Part shown: in pieces, positions 63,216 to 64,000 of the stretch
How positions within the stretch are numbered: position 1 is the stretch's first letter
Layout: every line of letters starts with the position of its first letter
Assembly (NCBI GenBank): GCA_014841595.1
Contig: JACYUE010000002.1
Span: forward strand, 992,001-1,056,000
Direction of reading: 5' to 3'
DNA: 64,000 nt
From: Oxalobacteraceae sp. CFBP 8761
Lineage (GTDB): Bacteria > Pseudomonadota > Gammaproteobacteria > Burkholderiales > Burkholderiaceae_D
Position numbers and translations under genes: made by a program
The notes under the pieces: model-generated
What the model was told of the DNA's origin: nothing
The model's database searches: none
Seen by the model: only the letters and a program-made list of their open reading frames with translations

Positions 63216-64000
63216 TTATTCCGCCTTCGGTTTCGGGTCCACGCCCGTTACCGACTTTGGCTTGTTACGCAAGCTACCCATCTGCAACGCATACTGGCGC
63301 GCGAATTCTGCGCCCAGGAAAAAGATCTGCGCTGAGTAATAAACCCACAGCAGCAAGGCGATCAGCGAACCGGCGGCGCCGAAGCTGTCGGTGGTACCGC
63401 TGTTGCCGATGTACAGGCCAATCCCGAACTTCCCCAGCGTGAACATTGCCGCCGTGCCAAGCGCGCCGATGGCCACGTCTTGCCACGACAGTTTGACGCG
63501 AGGGAGCAGCTTGTAGATCACGCCGAACAGGGTGGCGATGACCAGGAAGCCCAGGCCCGAAGCAATCCAGCCAATGACGATCGCGGCGTCTTGCCACATA
63601 CCGCTGATAAATTTCTCAGCCACCGTTGTGGCGGCGCTGATCACCAGTGAGACCATCAGCAGGAAACCCAGCACCAGAATCACGCCAAATGACAGCAGGC
63701 GGGTGCGGATCAGGTTCCATATGCCGCCATTCGGTGGCGCCGGCAGGTTCCAGATTTCATCCAGGCTGTCCTTGAGTTCTGAAAACACGGTCGTCGCACC
63801 GACGATCAGCAGCAATGTGGCCACGATTGTGGCAAACATGCCCGTTTCCTTGTTTTGCGCACCGGCCAGGATGGCCTGGATGGTATCGGCGCCCTGGACA
63901 CCGACAAGACCGCGCAATTCATTGAGCAATTGCCCTTGAGCCGCTTCCGCACCGTAGAAAAAACCGGCAACGGCAATCACGAGCACCAGGATTGGTGCCA
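63216..64000 (-). CDS. YihY/virulence factor BrkB family membrane protein (partial, 5' end outside window)
   Basis: About 261 C-terminal residues are present, running off the right edge in frame (APILVLVIAVAGFFYG at the border). It has about six hydrophobic helices, and the family features LWNLPAP-like EIWNLPAPPN, LLPRVKLSWQDVAIGALGTA, YIGNSGTTDSFGAAGSLIAL and YYSAQIFFLGAEFARQYA. Function unknown; the former RNase BN assignment is not valid for this family. It converges with the AI-2E-type gene. Confidence 0.9.
   Translation of the reverse strand, partial: APILVLVIAVAGFFYGAEAAQGQLLNELRGLVGVQGADTIQAILAGAQNKETGMFATIVATLLLIVGATTVFSELKDSLDEIWNLPAPPNGGIWNLIRTRLLSFGVILVLGFLLMVSLVISAATTVAEKFISGMWQDAAIVIGWIASGLGFLVIATLFGVIYKLLPRVKLSWQDVAIGALGTAAMFTLGKFGIGLYIGNSGTTDSFGAAGSLIALLLWVYYSAQIFFLGAEFARQYALQMGSLRNKPKSVTGVDPKPKAE

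Noticed and set aside
1..64000. CRISPR arrays, prophage or complete insertion sequences
   Set aside because: No regularly spaced direct repeats, Cas genes, integrase or transposase genes were seen; only the 106-bp element is repeated.

Overview
The window looks like a chromosomal segment of a high-GC betaproteobacterium of the family Oxalobacteraceae, most like the Massilia/Telluria group. That placement is an inference from gene content, gene order and codon use: ribH-nusB, dnaX-ybaB-recR, porin-4 and MCP families, and many GGDEF/EAL proteins. No 16S rRNA is present to confirm it.

Layout. 1-7.2 kb is housekeeping: the ribH tail, nusB, a lytic transglycosylase, ubiD preceded by a possible 25-codon leader ORF, the 4.5S SRP RNA gene (ffs), and dnaX-ybaB-recR. 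7.2-18.4 kb holds a penicillin-acylase-type Ntn hydrolase, a two-gene phosphorelay (hybrid histidine kinase plus REC-GGDEF-EAL regulator), and a two-subunit molybdopterin/iron-sulphur oxidoreductase without a membrane anchor. 18.6-21.3 kb holds a nitroreductase and a divergent LysR regulator whose 3' end is tandemly duplicated together with a 106-bp inverted-repeat element, then a GNAT acetyltransferase. 21.4-25.9 kb is cstA-ybdD diverging from a cache-type sensor kinase and NarL-type regulator, with a palindrome between them. 26-29.2 kb holds two overlapping signalling genes (EAL-like/HDOD and PAS-GGDEF-EAL). A tRNA-Ser(UGA) follows, then a gene-poor, AT-richer stretch with a DUF4214 metalloprotease.

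32.5-48 kb holds an MCP, a carboxylesterase, a cache-GGDEF protein, an XRE-type regulator, an odd porin, an SDR, an orphan sulfate-binding protein, a 70-codon gene behind two adjacent LexA boxes, a PAP2 phosphatase, a CpdA-like phosphoesterase, and a lipoprotein phospholipase D overlapping a Gcr-family membrane protein that contains a 10-base homopolymer. 48-64 kb is an aminotransferase followed by a dense cluster of small envelope and stress proteins: OmpA-type and glycine-zipper lipoproteins, BON proteins, AsmA, a ferritin-like protein, ElaB/YqjD and YqjE-like proteins, an AI-2E transporter and YihY.

The strongest observation is in the last region. A Crp/Fnr-type regulator (51356-52084) sits among genes that share a 14-bp palindrome, GTRCG-N4-CGYAC. 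I found eight sites. In nearly every case exactly 22 bases separate the palindrome from a -10-like hexamer, which puts the operator centre near -41, as in class II Crp/Fnr activation. One site lies between the regulator and a divergent target and has a correctly spaced -10 on both sides. This reads as an autoregulated envelope-stress regulon. The second notable lead is the pair of LexA boxes (42667-42705) that overlap the promoter of an unrecognised 70-residue protein.
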